64,000 nt of DNA, from the NCBI GenBank assembly GCA_009469675.1, contig SSSZ01000030.1, positions 62,001 to 126,000 of the forward strand. The letters run 5' to 3'. The position numbers and the translations under genes were made by a program. Numbering within the stretch: the stretch's first letter is position 1; every line of letters starts with the position of its first letter. Positions 18,799-31,213 of the stretch are shown piece after piece. Under the pieces are notes generated by a model. The model saw only the letters and a program-made list of their open reading frames with translations, was not told the DNA's origin and searched no databases. This DNA comes from Azonexaceae bacterium. Its GTDB lineage: Bacteria; Pseudomonadota; Gammaproteobacteria; Burkholderiales; Rhodocyclaceae.

Positions 18799-20121
18799 TC
18801 AGAAGGTGAAGTTGTAGGAAAAGGACACGACGTTGATGTTCCGGTTGCGGACATCGCCGCCGGCCGGCCCGTCGACGAAATTCGACACCTTGCCGACCCG
18901 GGTCACGGCCCATTCGGCCTTGAGTTTCTGGGTTGGGCTCAGGGTATAGGCGGTGCCCAGGGCGAGAGTGCCCTGGTCATAGACTGCTAGGCGGTCTGCG
19001 ATGAGACGCTGGCTGGCGTTGATACGGGCGGCGGTGGCCGAGGCCAGCGGTGGCGCCGACACGCGGTTGCCGTTGACCGCCTGGTAGAGATCGAGAACGG
19101 AGTCCTGGGAAAGCAGGCGGGCGATGCTGAGATACGGTGTCCACGGGCCGATCTTGCGTTGCAGGGCGAGGTAGGCCCCCTGAGAATTGAGTCCGCCCCG
19201 GGTGGCGTTGGTATTGCGCCGCCGGGCGTATTCGACCGCCAGGCTGGTATCGGCGCCCAGGTTGACTTCAAAACCGGCGGTAAAGACTTGGAAATGTAAA
19301 TGTTTTTCGGTGGGCAGCGTAACCCCGGGCGGACTGGAGGCGGCATCGCCGACGTAAAACCCCATGCCCGGAGCGACGCTGACAAAGGGGAATTCGGTCT
19401 GGAAAACGCCGCCGTCGCGCCGGGATGCCGACGCCTGGTGAATCCCCAGGCGCAGGGTGGTGTCCTGGCGCTGCAGGGTGAGGGCCAGGCCGCGGGAATC
19501 GATGCGGGTCGGGAGATAGACGGCGCCCCGGGGCGGACCGCCGAAGGCCGTGAGGTCGTCCCGCATGAAGAAGCGGAAATGCGAATCGGAGATGCCCCAA
19601 TAGCCGTCCAGGGTCGCGTCGGCGGTTCCCAGGGTCCAGGACTGGCTGAAGGAAATCCCGGTCGTTTCGTTGGTGGGCGAGATGGAGTACAGCTCGATTG
19701 GCAGCTGAGCCGCGGTGTAGGTCACGCCGACGTCGATGTTGGCGCTGTTCAGGTAATAGGGGACGCGCACCTTGCCCAGGCGCAGGAGCAGGTCGTTGTT
19801 CGGGCGCCAGGCGAGGAAGGCCCAGGCGAGGGTTGCGTCCCAGCTGTCGTCCCGTTGGATCGACGGGGCGGCCTTGCCCTGGGCGACGAAACTGAGTTGA
19901 TCGGAAAACCGGGCGTCCATCTGCAATCCGAAGCGGCTGTCGCGATTGAAGCTGCCGTCCCGGCTGAGGTCGCGCTGAAAGGCGAAAGACTGGTCGGAAA
20001 CGGCCCAGCCGACGGTGCCGAAGCCGGTGAACGAGACCTGGGCGGAAGCCGGCAGAGCGACGGTGAGAAGCAGGGCGGCGGCGGGGCGGGCGGCGAGCTT
20101 GGTTAAGGCGAATTGAGTCAT
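18799..20121 (-). CDS. Outer-membrane beta-barrel protein in sensory operon
   Basis: 440 residues from the ATG at 20121, with a signal peptide ending ALPASAQ. The mature protein alternates amphipathic strands and turns (SFTGFGTVGWAVSD, FGLQMDARFSDQLSFVAQGKA, LLLRLGKVRVPYYLNSANIDVGVTY) and ends VVSFSYNFTF, the terminal aromatic barrel signal. It resembles uncharacterised porin-like proteins encoded next to PstS-like proteins and HD-GYP regulators. What passes through it is unknown. It lies 22 bases after the response-regulator gene. Confidence 0.8.
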   Translation of the reverse strand: MTQFALTKLAARPAAALLLTVALPASAQVSFTGFGTVGWAVSDQSFAFQRDLSRDGSFNRDSRFGLQMDARFSDQLSFVAQGKAAPSIQRDDSWDATLAWAFLAWRPNNDLLLRLGKVRVPYYLNSANIDVGVTYTAAQLPIELYSISPTNETTGISFSQSWTLGTADATLDGYWGISDSHFRFFMRDDLTAFGGPPRGAVYLPTRIDSRGLALTLQRQDTTLRLGIHQASASRRDGGVFQTEFPFVSVAPGMGFYVGDAASSPPGVTLPTEKHLHFQVFTAGFEVNLGADTSLAVEYARRRNTNATRGGLNSQGAYLALQRKIGPWTPYLSIARLLSQDSVLDLYQAVNGNRVSAPPLASATAARINASQRLIADRLAVYDQGTLALGTAYTLSPTQKLKAEWAVTRVGKVSNFVDGPAGGDVRNRNINVVSFSYNFTF

Positions 20122-20143
20122 GGTGTCGGGCCGGAGTTCCGGG

Positions 20144-21235
20144 TCAGTCCGAAAGCTGTCGGGCAATTTCCTGGAACGCCTCCTGGGAGGCGATCAGGGC
20201 ATCGACCACCTCGGGATCGAAATGGCTGCCGCGGCCGGCCAGTATATGGCGGACGGCGTCTTCGTGGGAGTAGGGCTCTTTGTAGGGGCGGCGGGTACAC
20301 AGGGCGTCATAGACGTCGGCCAGGGCCATGAGGCGGGCGGCGAGGGGGATCGCCTCGCCGCCGAGGCCGTCCGGGTAACCGTTGCCGTCCCATTTTTCGT
20401 GGTGATGGCGGGCGATCTGCTGGGCGTAAAAGAGGTAATCCGAATCTTCGCCGACGAAGTTCCGAATTTGCACCAGGATGTCGTAGCCGCGCTGGGCGTG
20501 GGTCTTCATGACGGTGAATTCCTCGGCGGTAAGTGGTCCGCGCTTGAGGAGGATGTGGTCGGGGATGGAAATCTTGCCGATATCGTGGAGCGGTGCCGAT
20601 TTGACGATGCTGGCGATGGTTTCGGGAGTCAGAAAAGCGCTGTGCTTGGGCGTCTCGGCGAGGCGCTCGGCGATCACCCGGACGTATTCCTGGGTCCGGC
20701 GGATGTGGTTGCCGGTGCTTTCGTCGCGGAATTCGGCGAGGCCAATCATGGTCTGCAGTGAGGCGTCCTGGAGCCGGTTGATCTGCCGCAGGCGGGATTC
20801 GATCTCGTTTTCCAGCCAGGCATTCTTGTTTTCCAGGAAGATCTGCCACTGGCGGTTTTCCAGGTGGGTCCGCACGCGGGCGAGAACGATCGACGGGCTG
20901 ATCGGCTTGTGGATGAAATCGACGGCGCCGAGGGCGAAACCCTGCTCCTCGTCGGCGCTCTCCACCTTGGCGGTGAGGAAGATCACCGGGGTGCGGCGTA
21001 GCCGCGGGTCGGCCTTGATCTGCCGGCAGACTTCGAAGCCATCCATTTCCGGCATCATGATGTCGAGCAGGATGAGGTCGGGCGCAACCTGTTTGCAGAG
21101 ATCGAGGGCTTTTTGGCCGCCGTTGGCGACCTTGACGCGATAACGCTCCCGCAGCAGGCCGTTGAGCAGGCTCAGGTTGGTGGGCGTGTCGTCCACCACC
21201 AGGATGGTCGGGCGTTCGGCGTTGGGACGGTTCAT
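20144..21235 (-). CDS. Response regulator with HD-GYP cyclic-di-GMP phosphodiesterase domain
   Basis: 363 residues: receiver domain (about 10-125) with phospho-acceptor Asp in [18 protein letters not shown], a short coiled linker, then an HD-GYP domain (about 165-350) with the HDIGK metal motif (near residue 216), HARRG-like HAQRGYDIL and the GNGYPDGL loop. Phosphorylation should control hydrolysis of c-di-GMP, affecting biofilm or motility. Its start overlaps the end of the hybrid kinase gene by 4 bases (ATGA), so the kinase is its likely partner. Confidence 0.95.
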   Translation of the reverse strand: MNRPNAERPTILVVDDTPTNLSLLNGLLRERYRVKVANGGQKALDLCKQVAPDLILLDIMMPEMDGFEVCRQIKADPRLRRTPVIFLTAKVESADEEQGFALGAVDFIHKPISPSIVLARVRTHLENRQWQIFLENKNAWLENEIESRLRQINRLQDASLQTMIGLAEFRDESTGNHIRRTQEYVRVIAERLAETPKHSAFLTPETIASIVKSAPLHDIGKISIPDHILLKRGPLTAEEFTVMKTHAQRGYDILVQIRNFVGEDSDYLFYAQQIARHHHEKWDGNGYPDGLGGEAIPLAARLMALADVYDALCTRRPYKEPYSHEDAVRHILAGRGSHFDPEVVDALIASQEAFQEIARQLSD

Positions 21236-24200
21236 GGGGACTCCCGGGGCGGCCTGGTCTCGGGGCCGTCATGGTCGAGCAAATCCAGGGCGAGGTCAAA
21301 GTCGAAATTGTCCAGGGCTCGGCCGAGGCGATGCTGGGCGCCGATGGCGATGCGGTTGCGGATATCCGGCGGCAAGGCCGACCAGCAGTCGAGGGCCTCG
21401 GCATTGCCGTCGGCCAGGAGGCGGCGCAGCCGGGCGAGGCTGGCAACCGGGGGGGCGGCATCGGCGGACGGGGTATCGGGTACGGCCAGCGCTGCGGCGA
21501 GGGCGGCGAGAAGCGGCCCGGCAAGATCGGCCACGGCGCGCTGCCGGGGTTCGACTGGGTCGCGGGTTTGGCCGGCCAGGTCGCTTTCGAGCCGGCGCGC
21601 CGCCGCTTCCAGGTCGGCGGCGCCGATCGTGCCGGCAATTCCCTTGAGGGTATGGACGAGGCGGGTCAGCTCGGCTTCGCTGCCCGCTGCAATCAGGCCC
21701 TGCAGACGGTCGGCGACATCGCCGAACTCGCCGACGAAACGCTCCAGCACCCTGCGGTAGAGGGCCGGCCGCCCGGCCGAGCGGCGCAGGCCGACGTCGA
21801 CGTCGAGGCCGGGGATGGCGCGCAGGCGTTCGACGAAGCGGAGGGGGACAGCCTCCGGGGGCGCGGCTTGGGCCGGCAGGGCGGGCAGGCGCCCGGCGAG
21901 CCGGCTCAATTGGTCGAAGAGCTGGGCCGGTTCGAAGGGTTTGCCGATATGGCCGTTCATCCCCGCGGCCAGGCAGCGTTCGTCTTCGCCGCTCAAGGTG
22001 TGGGCCGACATGGCGAGAATCGGCAGCTTGGCGAAGGCGGGCTGGGCGCGCAGGCGGCGGGCCGTTTCGTAGCCGTCGAGGACGGGCATCTGGAGGTCGA
22101 GAAGGATGAGGTCGTAGTGGTCCGGGGGGTGGGCCGCCAGACGGTCGAGCGCTTCCTGGCCGTGTTCTCCGATGTCCACCTCGACCCCCCAGCCGGTGAG
22201 GATTTCCATCGCCAATTGCTGATTCACCGGGTTGTCCTCGACGAGGAGGACGCGCAGGCCCTCCAGGGTTTGCGCCCCGGGTGCGAACGGGGCCGCCGCC
22301 GGGGTGATTTCCGGCGGCGCAAAAAGCCGCCGCAGATCCGACGGCAACACGGGTTTGGCCAGGACGTGGCAGCCCGGCGGGAGGCTGGCCGAGTGGCGCA
22401 GGAGGTCGGAGTCGATGGCGGAAACGATGGCCGTGGTGGCGGGCAGCGGGATTTCCTCGGCCGCCAGGCGCTGCAGCACGGCATCGCCCGGGAGGTCGGG
22501 CAGAACCCAGTCGAGGAGCAGCAGGTCGAAGGGGTTGCCCCCCCGGTGGGCAGTTGCCAGCATAGTCACCGCTTCGCCGCCGGTGGCCGCGGTGTGCAGC
22601 CGGGGGGCGCCGTTTTTGCCGATCCCGACGCCCATGGCGGCCAAAAGGCGGCTGAGGACTTCCCGGGAAATCGGGCTGTCGTCGGCGACCAGCACCCGCA
22701 GGCTGGCCAAATCGACCGGCCGGGCCGCCTGCTCGCCCTTGGGGGCGCGGGAAAAACGCAGAGTGACGGTGAAGGTGCTGCCTTCGCCGAATACGCTGTG
22801 CACCGCGATCGTGCCGCCCATCAATTCGCAGAGCCGCTTGGTGATGACCAGGCCGAGGCCGGTGCCGCCGAAGCGGCGGGTGATCGAGCCATCGGCCTGG
22901 GTGAATTCGCGGAACAGGCGGGCCGATTGTTCCGGGGTCATGCCGATGCCGCTGTCGCTGACGGCGAACACCAGGGTCAGGTGCGACTCCTCCGGCGCCG
23001 GGCAGTCCACCGCCAGCTTGACGTAGCCGCGTTCGGTGAACTTGATGGCGTTGGACAGCAGGTTGACCAGAATCTGCCCGAGGCGCAGGGGGTCGCCGAC
23101 CAGCCCCCGCCCTGCGGCGAGAACCGGGCTGCCCGGCTGGTAGAGGATTTCCAGGGATTTCTCCTCGGCCCGCTGGCGTACCAGGGTCATGGCGTTGGCG
23201 ATCACCTCGTCGAGCTGGAAAACGGTGCTTTCCAGGCCCATCTTGCCGGCCTCGATCTTGGAGAAGTCGAGGATGTCGTTGATGATCCCGAGCAGCACCT
23301 TGGCCGAAGCGTGGACCTTTTCGATGTAATCCCGCTGGCGGGCGTTGAGGTCGGTACCGAGGGCGAGGTAGGACATGCCCAGGATGGCGTTCATGGGCGT
23401 GCGGATTTCATGGCTCATGTTAGCCAGAAACAGGGATTTCGCCTCGGTGGCCGCTTCCGCCCGCTGGCGGGCCTCCTCCAGGGCGCGCTGGGACGATTCG
23501 CGATGGAAGATGTCGTCCTGGATCGATTTGGCCATTTCGTCCATGGTCTTGCCCAGCAGATGGAGTTCCTCCACCGAGTTGCCGATGGCCGTGCGGGTGT
23601 CGTAGCGCCCCCCGGCCAGCCGATGGGCGACGCCGCGCAACTGCTGCACCGGCCGCAGCAGCCGCTGGTTGACCTCGACCAGCCCGATCACCACCAGGAT
23701 GACCGAAACCAGGGCGCCGAGGGCCGAGATGGTGATCCACAGTTCGAGGCGGGCGTTGGCCGCGGCGGTGGCGCGACCGGTCCGCTGGTCGGTGACCTGG
23801 ACCAGCCGCTCGACGGCCCTCGCCAGGCGGGCCTGGCCCTGGGTGTATTGGGGGCCGTGCACCAGCTGGCTGGCGAATTCGAGATGGGGCTTGCCGTCCG
23901 AGACGAAGCTGCGGTTCTCCGGGTCGTACAGGCCCTGGGTGGCGGCGAAGGCGATCTGCTCCTCGTTCTTGACCGCCTCGGTGGCCTCCAGCACCGTTCC
24001 CAGGGCGGCGAACTCGGTCGGATCGAACCCTAGTTCGTCCATGCGAGCGCGGAAAGACTTGCGTACCCCGGCCGGCGGAATGCTGTGCATCAGGTTGCCC
24101 GCCACCACCTCGTCCCAGTAGGCGCTCGACCAGTAGCCGTCGGGAATGGCCTTTTCGCCATTGCGGATGGCGAGAATGTCGTAGTAGTAATTGAGGTAGC

Positions 24201-24420
24201 GGATTTCGCCCGTGGTGGTGAAGGCCCGGACGAAGCGGGCCAGGTGGCCCACCTCGCGCTGGAGTTCCAGAACCAGGGCGATCGCCTGCTGCCGGTGGAG
24301 GTTGGCGGCGGCCGTCGCGTCGTGGGACTTGACGACCTTGAAGGCGAAGATGCCGTTGGCGCACAGGGCGGCAAGGAGAACGGCCGAATAGACCAGCGAA
24401 AGTCGCCTCAGCTTCACCAC
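21232..24420 (-). CDS. Hybrid sensor histidine kinase (HAMP-HisKA-HATPase-REC-REC-Hpt)
   Basis: 1062 residues. First membrane helix at about 8-27, a periplasmic helical sensor domain (about 30-225), second helix (about 228-250), HAMP, HisKA with His near 336 ([14 protein letters not shown]), HATPase (GIGMTPEQ and [13 protein letters not shown]), two receiver domains with Asp near 637 ([11 protein letters not shown]) and 772 ([11 protein letters not shown]), and a C-terminal Hpt with His near 921 ([10 protein letters not shown]). It can run a full phosphorelay internally. The downstream genes encode the HD-GYP output protein, a barrel and a PstS-like protein, so the ligand may enter by that barrel. 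Confidence 0.95.
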   Translation of the reverse strand: MVKLRRLSLVYSAVLLAALCANGIFAFKVVKSHDATAAANLHRQQAIALVLELQREVGHLARFVRAFTTTGEIRYLNYYYDILAIRNGEKAIPDGYWSSAYWDEVVAGNLMHSIPPAGVRKSFRARMDELGFDPTEFAALGTVLEATEAVKNEEQIAFAATQGLYDPENRSFVSDGKPHLEFASQLVHGPQYTQGQARLARAVERLVQVTDQRTGRATAAANARLELWITISALGALVSVILVVIGLVEVNQRLLRPVQQLRGVAHRLAGGRYDTRTAIGNSVEELHLLGKTMDEMAKSIQDDIFHRESSQRALEEARQRAEAATEAKSLFLANMSHEIRTPMNAILGMSYLALGTDLNARQRDYIEKVHASAKVLLGIINDILDFSKIEAGKMGLESTVFQLDEVIANAMTLVRQRAEEKSLEILYQPGSPVLAAGRGLVGDPLRLGQILVNLLSNAIKFTERGYVKLAVDCPAPEESHLTLVFAVSDSGIGMTPEQSARLFREFTQADGSITRRFGGTGLGLVITKRLCELMGGTIAVHSVFGEGSTFTVTLRFSRAPKGEQAARPVDLASLRVLVADDSPISREVLSRLLAAMGVGIGKNGAPRLHTAATGGEAVTMLATAHRGGNPFDLLLLDWVLPDLPGDAVLQRLAAEEIPLPATTAIVSAIDSDLLRHSASLPPGCHVLAKPVLPSDLRRLFAPPEITPAAAPFAPGAQTLEGLRVLLVEDNPVNQQLAMEILTGWGVEVDIGEHGQEALDRLAAHPPDHYDLILLDLQMPVLDGYETARRLRAQPAFAKLPILAMSAHTLSGEDERCLAAGMNGHIGKPFEPAQLFDQLSRLAGRLPALPAQAAPPEAVPLRFVERLRAIPGLDVDVGLRRSAGRPALYRRVLERFVGEFGDVADRLQGLIAAGSEAELTRLVHTLKGIAGTIGAADLEAAARRLESDLAGQTRDPVEPRQRAVADLAGPLLAALAAALAVPDTPSADAAPPVASLARLRRLLADGNAEALDCWSALPPDIRNRIAIGAQHRLGRALDNFDFDLALDLLDHDGPETRPPRESP

Positions 24421-24609
24421 AGGGCGGCCGCTCCTGCCATCCTTACTCCCGCCGGATACCTGACGGTCAATAACATGGCATAGCTTTACCCCCCTGACAA
24501 GCCTTAGTTCGCAGACGGCCCGTCGGCGCCGGCCACGCGCCGATCTGAGAGACCGAGAAACAATTTACCGAGCTAAATAAAGACGTTATAATTGAAAAGT
24601 TTTCTTCCG

Positions 24610-24667
24610 CCCGCCTAATTTTGGCGGGGCATCTTTTCGGGGTGGGCGTTTCGCCCATTTTTTATTT
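24610..24667 (+). terminator. rimP leader hairpins with premature terminator
   Basis: Two hairpins precede rimP. The first is CCCGCC/GGCGGG (24610-24615 with 24623-24628) around an AT-rich loop. The second is TGGGCG, TTT, CGCCCA (24643-24657) followed directly by TTTTTTATTT, an intrinsic terminator that ends 7 bases before the rimP ATG. The first hairpin's arms can also pair with the second's (GGGCG against CGCCC), so the two could switch. This position and shape fit the rimP-leader attenuator described in proteobacteria. Confidence 0.7.
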
Positions 24668-24673
24668 GTAGCT

Positions 24674-25114
24674 ATGGATTTGCACGCACTGCTGGAAAAA
24701 ACCGTGGTTGGCCTCGGCTATGAACTCGTCGATATCGAGTTGTCGCCGCGGGGCCGCACCATCCGGGTGTTCATCGACCAGCCCGCCAAGGAGCGGGGGG
24801 TCGATGTGGACGACTGCGCCAAGGTTTCCCATCAGTTGTCGCGGGTGCTGGAGGTCGAGAACGTCGATTACGACCGTCTCGAAATCTCCTCGCCGGGACT
24901 CGATCGGCTGGTTAGAAAGGCCGCCGACTTCGAGCGTTTCGCCGGCCAGGACATCCAGGTCAAGATTCGTATCCCCCTGAACGGACGACGGAATTTCCAG
25001 GGCGAACTCCTGGGCCACAAGGACGGCAAGGTCGGCCTGCGGCTCGATAAGGAAGACGTCGAGCTGGATTTGAACAATATCGAAAAGGCCCGTCTGGTGC
25101 CGCGATTCGACTGA
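24674..25114 (+). CDS. rimP: Ribosome maturation factor RimP
   Basis: 146 residues, full length. N-terminal domain with LLEKTVVGLGYELVDIELSPRGRTIRVFIDQP, then DDCAKVSHQLSRVLEVENVDYDRLEISSPGLDRLVRKAADFERFAGQ and a C-terminal SH3-like part. It assists 30S subunit maturation. First gene of the nusA-infB block, preceded by the leader terminator. Confidence 0.95.
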   Translation: MDLHALLEKTVVGLGYELVDIELSPRGRTIRVFIDQPAKERGVDVDDCAKVSHQLSRVLEVENVDYDRLEISSPGLDRLVRKAADFERFAGQDIQVKIRIPLNGRRNFQGELLGHKDGKVGLRLDKEDVELDLNNIEKARLVPRFD

Positions 25115-25135
25115 AGGATGAGGAGGTTTTAGCCC

Positions 25136-26608
25136 ATGAGCCGTGAAATGTTGTTGCTGGTGGATGCGCTGGCGCGGGAAAAGAACGTTGCGAAGGATAT
25201 CGTCTTCGGTGCCCTCGAGCTGGCGCTCGCCTCGGCCACCAAGAAACGTATCCACGACGAAGCCGACGTGCGCGTGTCGATCGATCGCAATACGGGCAAT
25301 TTCGAGTCCTTCCGCCGCTGGCAGGTCGTTCCCGACGACGAATACGTCAATGAATACCTGCAGGTGCCGCTCTCCGAGGCCCAGAAGGACGATGCCGACA
25401 TCGAGACCGGCGACTTCCTGGAAGAAGCCCTGGAGCCCATCGATTTCGGCCGTATCGGTGCCCAGGCCGCCAAGCAGGTCATCCTGCAGAAGATCCGCGA
25501 CGCCGAGCGCGAGCAGATCCTCAACGACTTCCTGGAACGGAAGGAACACGTCGTTTCCGGCACCATCAAGCGCATGGAGCGCGGCAACGCCGTCGTCGAA
25601 GCCGGCAAGATCGAGGCCCTGCTGCCCCGCGACCAGATGATCCCCAAGGAGAACCTGCGGGTCGGCGATCGCGTCAAGGCCTATCTGCTGCGCATCGACC
25701 GCAGCGCCCGCGGCCCCCAGATCATCCTGTCGCGCACGGCGCCGGAATTCGTCATCCGCCTCTTCGAAATCGAAGTGCCGGAAATCTCCGACGGCCTCAT
25801 GGAGCTGAAGGCCTGCGCCCGCGACCCCGGTCTGCGCGCCAAGATCGCCGTCAAGTCCAACGACCCCCGTGTCGACCCGATCGGCACCTGCGTCGGCTTG
25901 CGCGGCTCCCGCGTCACCGCGGTGAGGAACGAGATCGGCGGGGAAAACATCGACATCGTCCTGTGGTCGGCCGACCCGGCGCAGTTCGTCATCGGCGCTC
26001 TGTCGCCGGCCGAGGTTTCCTCCATCGTGGTCGATGAAGACAAGCACTCCATGGATGTCGTGGTGGACGAGGACAACCTCGCCATCGCCATCGGCCGCAA
26101 CGGCCAGAACGTCCGTCTGGCTTCCGAATTGACGGGCTGGAACATCAACCTGATGACCCAGGAGGAATCGGCCAAGCGGTCCGAGGCGGAACACGCCGTG
26201 ACCCGCGTCATGTTCATGGAAAAACTCGACATCGACGAGGAACTGTCCGACCTCCTCATCGAAGAGGGCTTCTCGACCCTCGAGGAGATCGCCTACGTGC
26301 CGCTCGCCGAGATGCTCGAAATCGAAGGCCTCGACGAGGAAATCGTCAACGAACTGCGCACCCGCGCCCGCAATGTGCTCCTCACCGAGGCCATTGTTAC
26401 CGAGGAGCAGCTCGAAGGCGTGGCTGACGACATGCTTGCCCTCGAGGGCATGAGCAAGGAATTGGCCGCCAAATTGGCCGGCCATGGCGTGAAGACCCGG
26501 GACGACCTCGCCGAACTGGCGGTGGACGAAGTCACGGAAATGACCGGCATTGACGAAGAACGTGCCAAGGAACTCATTCTCAAGGCACGGGCTCACTGGT
26601 TCGAGTGA
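25136..26608 (+). CDS. nusA: Transcription termination/antitermination protein NusA
   Basis: 490 residues: N-terminal RNA-polymerase-binding domain (about 1-130), S1 domain (about 135-200, [26 protein letters not shown]), two KH domains (about 200-345, with [14 protein letters not shown] and [15 protein letters not shown]), and two C-terminal acidic repeats (about 360-490), the proteobacterial form that contacts the RNAP alpha subunit. It tunes pausing and termination. Start [16 protein letters not shown], with GGATGAGGAGG upstream. It lies 21 bases after rimP. Confidence 0.96.
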   Translation: MSREMLLLVDALAREKNVAKDIVFGALELALASATKKRIHDEADVRVSIDRNTGNFESFRRWQVVPDDEYVNEYLQVPLSEAQKDDADIETGDFLEEALEPIDFGRIGAQAAKQVILQKIRDAEREQILNDFLERKEHVVSGTIKRMERGNAVVEAGKIEALLPRDQMIPKENLRVGDRVKAYLLRIDRSARGPQIILSRTAPEFVIRLFEIEVPEISDGLMELKACARDPGLRAKIAVKSNDPRVDPIGTCVGLRGSRVTAVRNEIGGENIDIVLWSADPAQFVIGALSPAEVSSIVVDEDKHSMDVVVDEDNLAIAIGRNGQNVRLASELTGWNINLMTQEESAKRSEAEHAVTRVMFMEKLDIDEELSDLLIEEGFSTLEEIAYVPLAEMLEIEGLDEEIVNELRTRARNVLLTEAIVTEEQLEGVADDMLALEGMSKELAAKLAGHGVKTRDDLAELAVDEVTEMTGIDEERAKELILKARAHWFE

Positions 26609-26625
26609 GCGGGAGGGAAGCAAAT

Positions 26626-29175
<2,550 letters not shown>

Positions 29176-29178
29176 GGT

Positions 29179-29255
29179 CCAGGCTCGCCCAGGCGTCGTT
29201 GCAGCCCCCTTGCCGTACAGGCGTACTGTCTGCGGGGGCTGTGCCTAGCCTGGGC
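29179..29255. repeat. Long nested inverted repeat between infB and rbfA
   Basis: The 137-base gap between these normally adjacent genes holds a nested hairpin: GCCCAGGC (29187-29194) pairs exactly with GCCTGGGC (29248-29255); CCAGGCT (29179-29185) can alternatively pair with AGCCTGG; inside, GCAGCCCCC (29201-29209) pairs with GGGGGCTG plus TGC (29234-29244), and the tip contains GTAC twice. The whole folds into one long arm without a T-run. The pattern resembles dispersed intergenic repeats of related betaproteobacteria, but copy number cannot be checked from one window. Confidence 0.7.
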
Positions 29256-29312
29256 TTCGCTTTTGGGTGGTCGCGTGCTGGACCGCCGGTTTAGTGGGTA
29301 GGTGGTTCGACC

Positions 29313-29690
29313 GTGAAAAAATCTTCTTCGTCCTTTGCCCGTGCCGACCGTGTCGCCGAACAGGTGCGGCGCGACCTGGCCGCGCTGATCCAGACCGAAG
29401 TGAAGGATCCCCGCGTCAAGCTGGTCAGCCTCACCGCCGTCGAACTGACGCCGGATTACGCCCACGCCAAGGTCTTTTTCACCACCCTCGACAGCGACCA
29501 TCTGGCGGCGGTGCAGCAGGGCCTCGACCGCGCTTCCGGTTTCCTGCGGCGCGCCCTGGGCAAGGGGCTGCACATCCATACCCTGCCGCAGCTCCATTTC
29601 ATCCACGACACCTCGGTGGAACGGGGCACCAGCTTGTCGCAGCTCATCGACCAGGCCAACGCCCTGAGCGACCAGACGCCCGACGACTGA
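29313..29690 (+). CDS. rbfA: Ribosome-binding factor A
   Basis: 125 residues from a GTG start at 29313. KH-like fold with the family pattern RADRVAEQVRRDLAALIQTEVKDPRVKLVSLTAVELTPDYAHAKVFF and LPQLHFIHDTSVERG. It binds the 30S subunit during 16S rRNA 5'-end maturation. It is followed 7 bases later by truB. The usual infB-rbfA spacing is widened by the structured repeat. Confidence 0.95.
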   Translation: MKKSSSSFARADRVAEQVRRDLAALIQTEVKDPRVKLVSLTAVELTPDYAHAKVFFTTLDSDHLAAVQQGLDRASGFLRRALGKGLHIHTLPQLHFIHDTSVERGTSLSQLIDQANALSDQTPDD

Positions 29691-29697
29691 CCGCGGC

Positions 29698-30597
29698 ATG
29701 CAAGCAAAAAAGGCCTGGCGACAGGTCGACGGCGTTCTTCTCCTCGACAAGTCCTCGGGGATGACCTCCAACGATGCCCTGCAGAAGGCCCGCCGTCTTT
29801 TCTCGGCGGCCAAGGGAGGGCATACCGGTACCCTCGACCCCCTGGCCTCGGGCCTCCTGCCGCTGTGTTTCGGCGAGGCCACCAAATTCGCCGCCGACCT
29901 GCTCGATGCCGACAAGACCTACGAAGCCACCCTGCAGCTTGGCGCCACCACCGATACCCACGACGCCGAGGGGACGGTCCTCGCCACCCGCCCGGTGCAT
30001 TGCGGCGAGGCCGAAATCCGGGCCGTCCTGCCGCGCTTTTGCGGCCCCATCCTGCAGGTTCCCCCGATGTATTCGGCCTTGAAGCGCGACGGCCGCCCCC
30101 TTTACGAGCTGGCTCGCCAGGGCGTCGAGGTCGAGCGCCAGCCGCGGCAGGTCACCATCCAGGCCATCGACGTCCTGGAATTTGCCGGGACGACGGTGCG
30201 CCTGCGGGTCCGCTGCAGCAAGGGTACCTACATCCGCGTCCTTGCCGCCGACCTCGGCGAAGCCCTGGGCTGCGGCGCCCATCTCGCGGCCCTGCGGCGC
30301 ACGGCGGTGGGGCCTCTGGAACTGGCGGGCGCCCCCACCCTCGATACCATCGCGTCGCTCCCCGAGGCCGACCGGCCGGGCTGCCTGGCGCCGGTGGATG
30401 CGCTGTTGGGAAGCCTGCCCCGGGTCGATCTCGAAGGCTCGCCGGCAGAACGGTTTCGCCACGGCAACCCGGTGGAAAGTCCTATCGTCGCGGCAGGGCG
30501 GCTGCGGGTCTATGAAGGCGGCCGCCTGATCGGCATCGGCGAGATCGACGCCGGGAGAAAACTCTGGCCCAAACGCCTGGTGCAATTGCCGGTCTAG
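29698..30597 (+). CDS. truB: tRNA pseudouridine(55) synthase
   Basis: 299 residues. The catalytic motif GHTGTLDPLASGLLP holds the nucleophilic Asp near residue 47; other TruB marks are VDGVLLLDKSSGMTSNDALQ, YEATLQLGATTDTHDAEG, YSALKRDGRPLYELAR and CSKGTYIRVLAADLGEALG, plus a C-terminal PUA-like extension. It makes pseudouridine 55 in tRNA T-loops. It sits 7 bases after rbfA. The rpsO promoter begins directly after its stop. Confidence 0.96.
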   Translation: MQAKKAWRQVDGVLLLDKSSGMTSNDALQKARRLFSAAKGGHTGTLDPLASGLLPLCFGEATKFAADLLDADKTYEATLQLGATTDTHDAEGTVLATRPVHCGEAEIRAVLPRFCGPILQVPPMYSALKRDGRPLYELARQGVEVERQPRQVTIQAIDVLEFAGTTVRLRVRCSKGTYIRVLAADLGEALGCGAHLAALRRTAVGPLELAGAPTLDTIASLPEADRPGCLAPVDALLGSLPRVDLEGSPAERFRHGNPVESPIVAAGRLRVYEGGRLIGIGEIDAGRKLWPKRLVQLPV

Positions 30598-30602
30598 CCT
30601 GA

Positions 30603-30608
30603 TATAAT
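30603..30608 (+). promoter_or_regulatory. Putative rpsO -10 box
   Basis: Perfect TATAAT 5 bases after the truB stop and 98 bases before rpsO. A weak -35 (GTGCAA) would lie inside truB at 17-base spacing. Confidence 0.45.
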
Positions 30609-30705
30609 CTCGCGCTTTCCGTCGCCAACGGGAATACGATTGTTCAACCTTGGCGCTGGCTCTATCAAACCGGGGCGGCGTCGTTTACCAGAAAGCGAGT
30701 TTGAC

Positions 30706-30975
30706 ATGGCGATCACCACCGAACAAAAGGCTGCCACCGTAGCCGATTTCCAGCGCGCCAAGGGCGATACCGGTTCCCCGGAAGTCCAGATCGCGCTCCT
30801 TACCGCCCGCATCAACGACCTTACCGGTCACTTCAAGGAACACGTCAAGGATCACCACTCCCGGCGCGGCCTGCTGCGCCTGGTGAGCCAGCGGCGCAAG
30901 CTCCTCGACTACCTGAAGGGCAAGAACATCGAGTCCTACCGGACTCTGATTACCCGCCTCGGTCTGCGGAAGTAA
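30706..30975 (+). CDS. rpsO: 30S ribosomal protein S15
   Basis: 89 residues, exact family length. Shows [38 protein letters not shown] and [12 protein letters not shown], the S15 core that binds the 16S rRNA central domain. The ATG at 30706 gives the standard MAITTEQK start. A 97-base 5' leader precedes it, room for autogenous control as in E. coli. A terminator lies downstream, before pnp. Confidence 0.97.
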   Translation: MAITTEQKAATVADFQRAKGDTGSPEVQIALLTARINDLTGHFKEHVKDHHSRRGLLRLVSQRRKLLDYLKGKNIESYRTLITRLGLRK

Positions 30976-31097
30976 TTCCTTCCGCGCCCTTCGCGCCGAT
31001 CCCTTGTCGTCTGCCATCTGCCGTGCGCAAGCACCGTCGGCAGCCGGTATCGCGGTTCGGCCCAAAGGTCGCCGGGAATGAGAGCGGGTTGTAATAA

Positions 31098-31135
31098 AGA
31101 GCGGTTCGGGATTCCGACCGCTCTTTTTGTTTTTT
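31098..31135 (+). terminator. Intrinsic terminator between rpsO and pnp
   Basis: AGAGCGGT (31098-31105) and ACCGCTCT (31117-31124) form an 8 bp stem with an 11-base loop, followed by TTTTTGTTTTTT. It should end most rpsO transcripts; pnp would then need read-through or its own promoter in the AT-rich 80 bases that follow. Confidence 0.9.
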
Positions 31136-31213
31136 CGGCCGTGCTGCCGGCTATTAGTTGCTAACTTGTTGATTGTTAATGTTGTTTGTTGAGAGTGTGA
31201 GAGGAAAATAACT

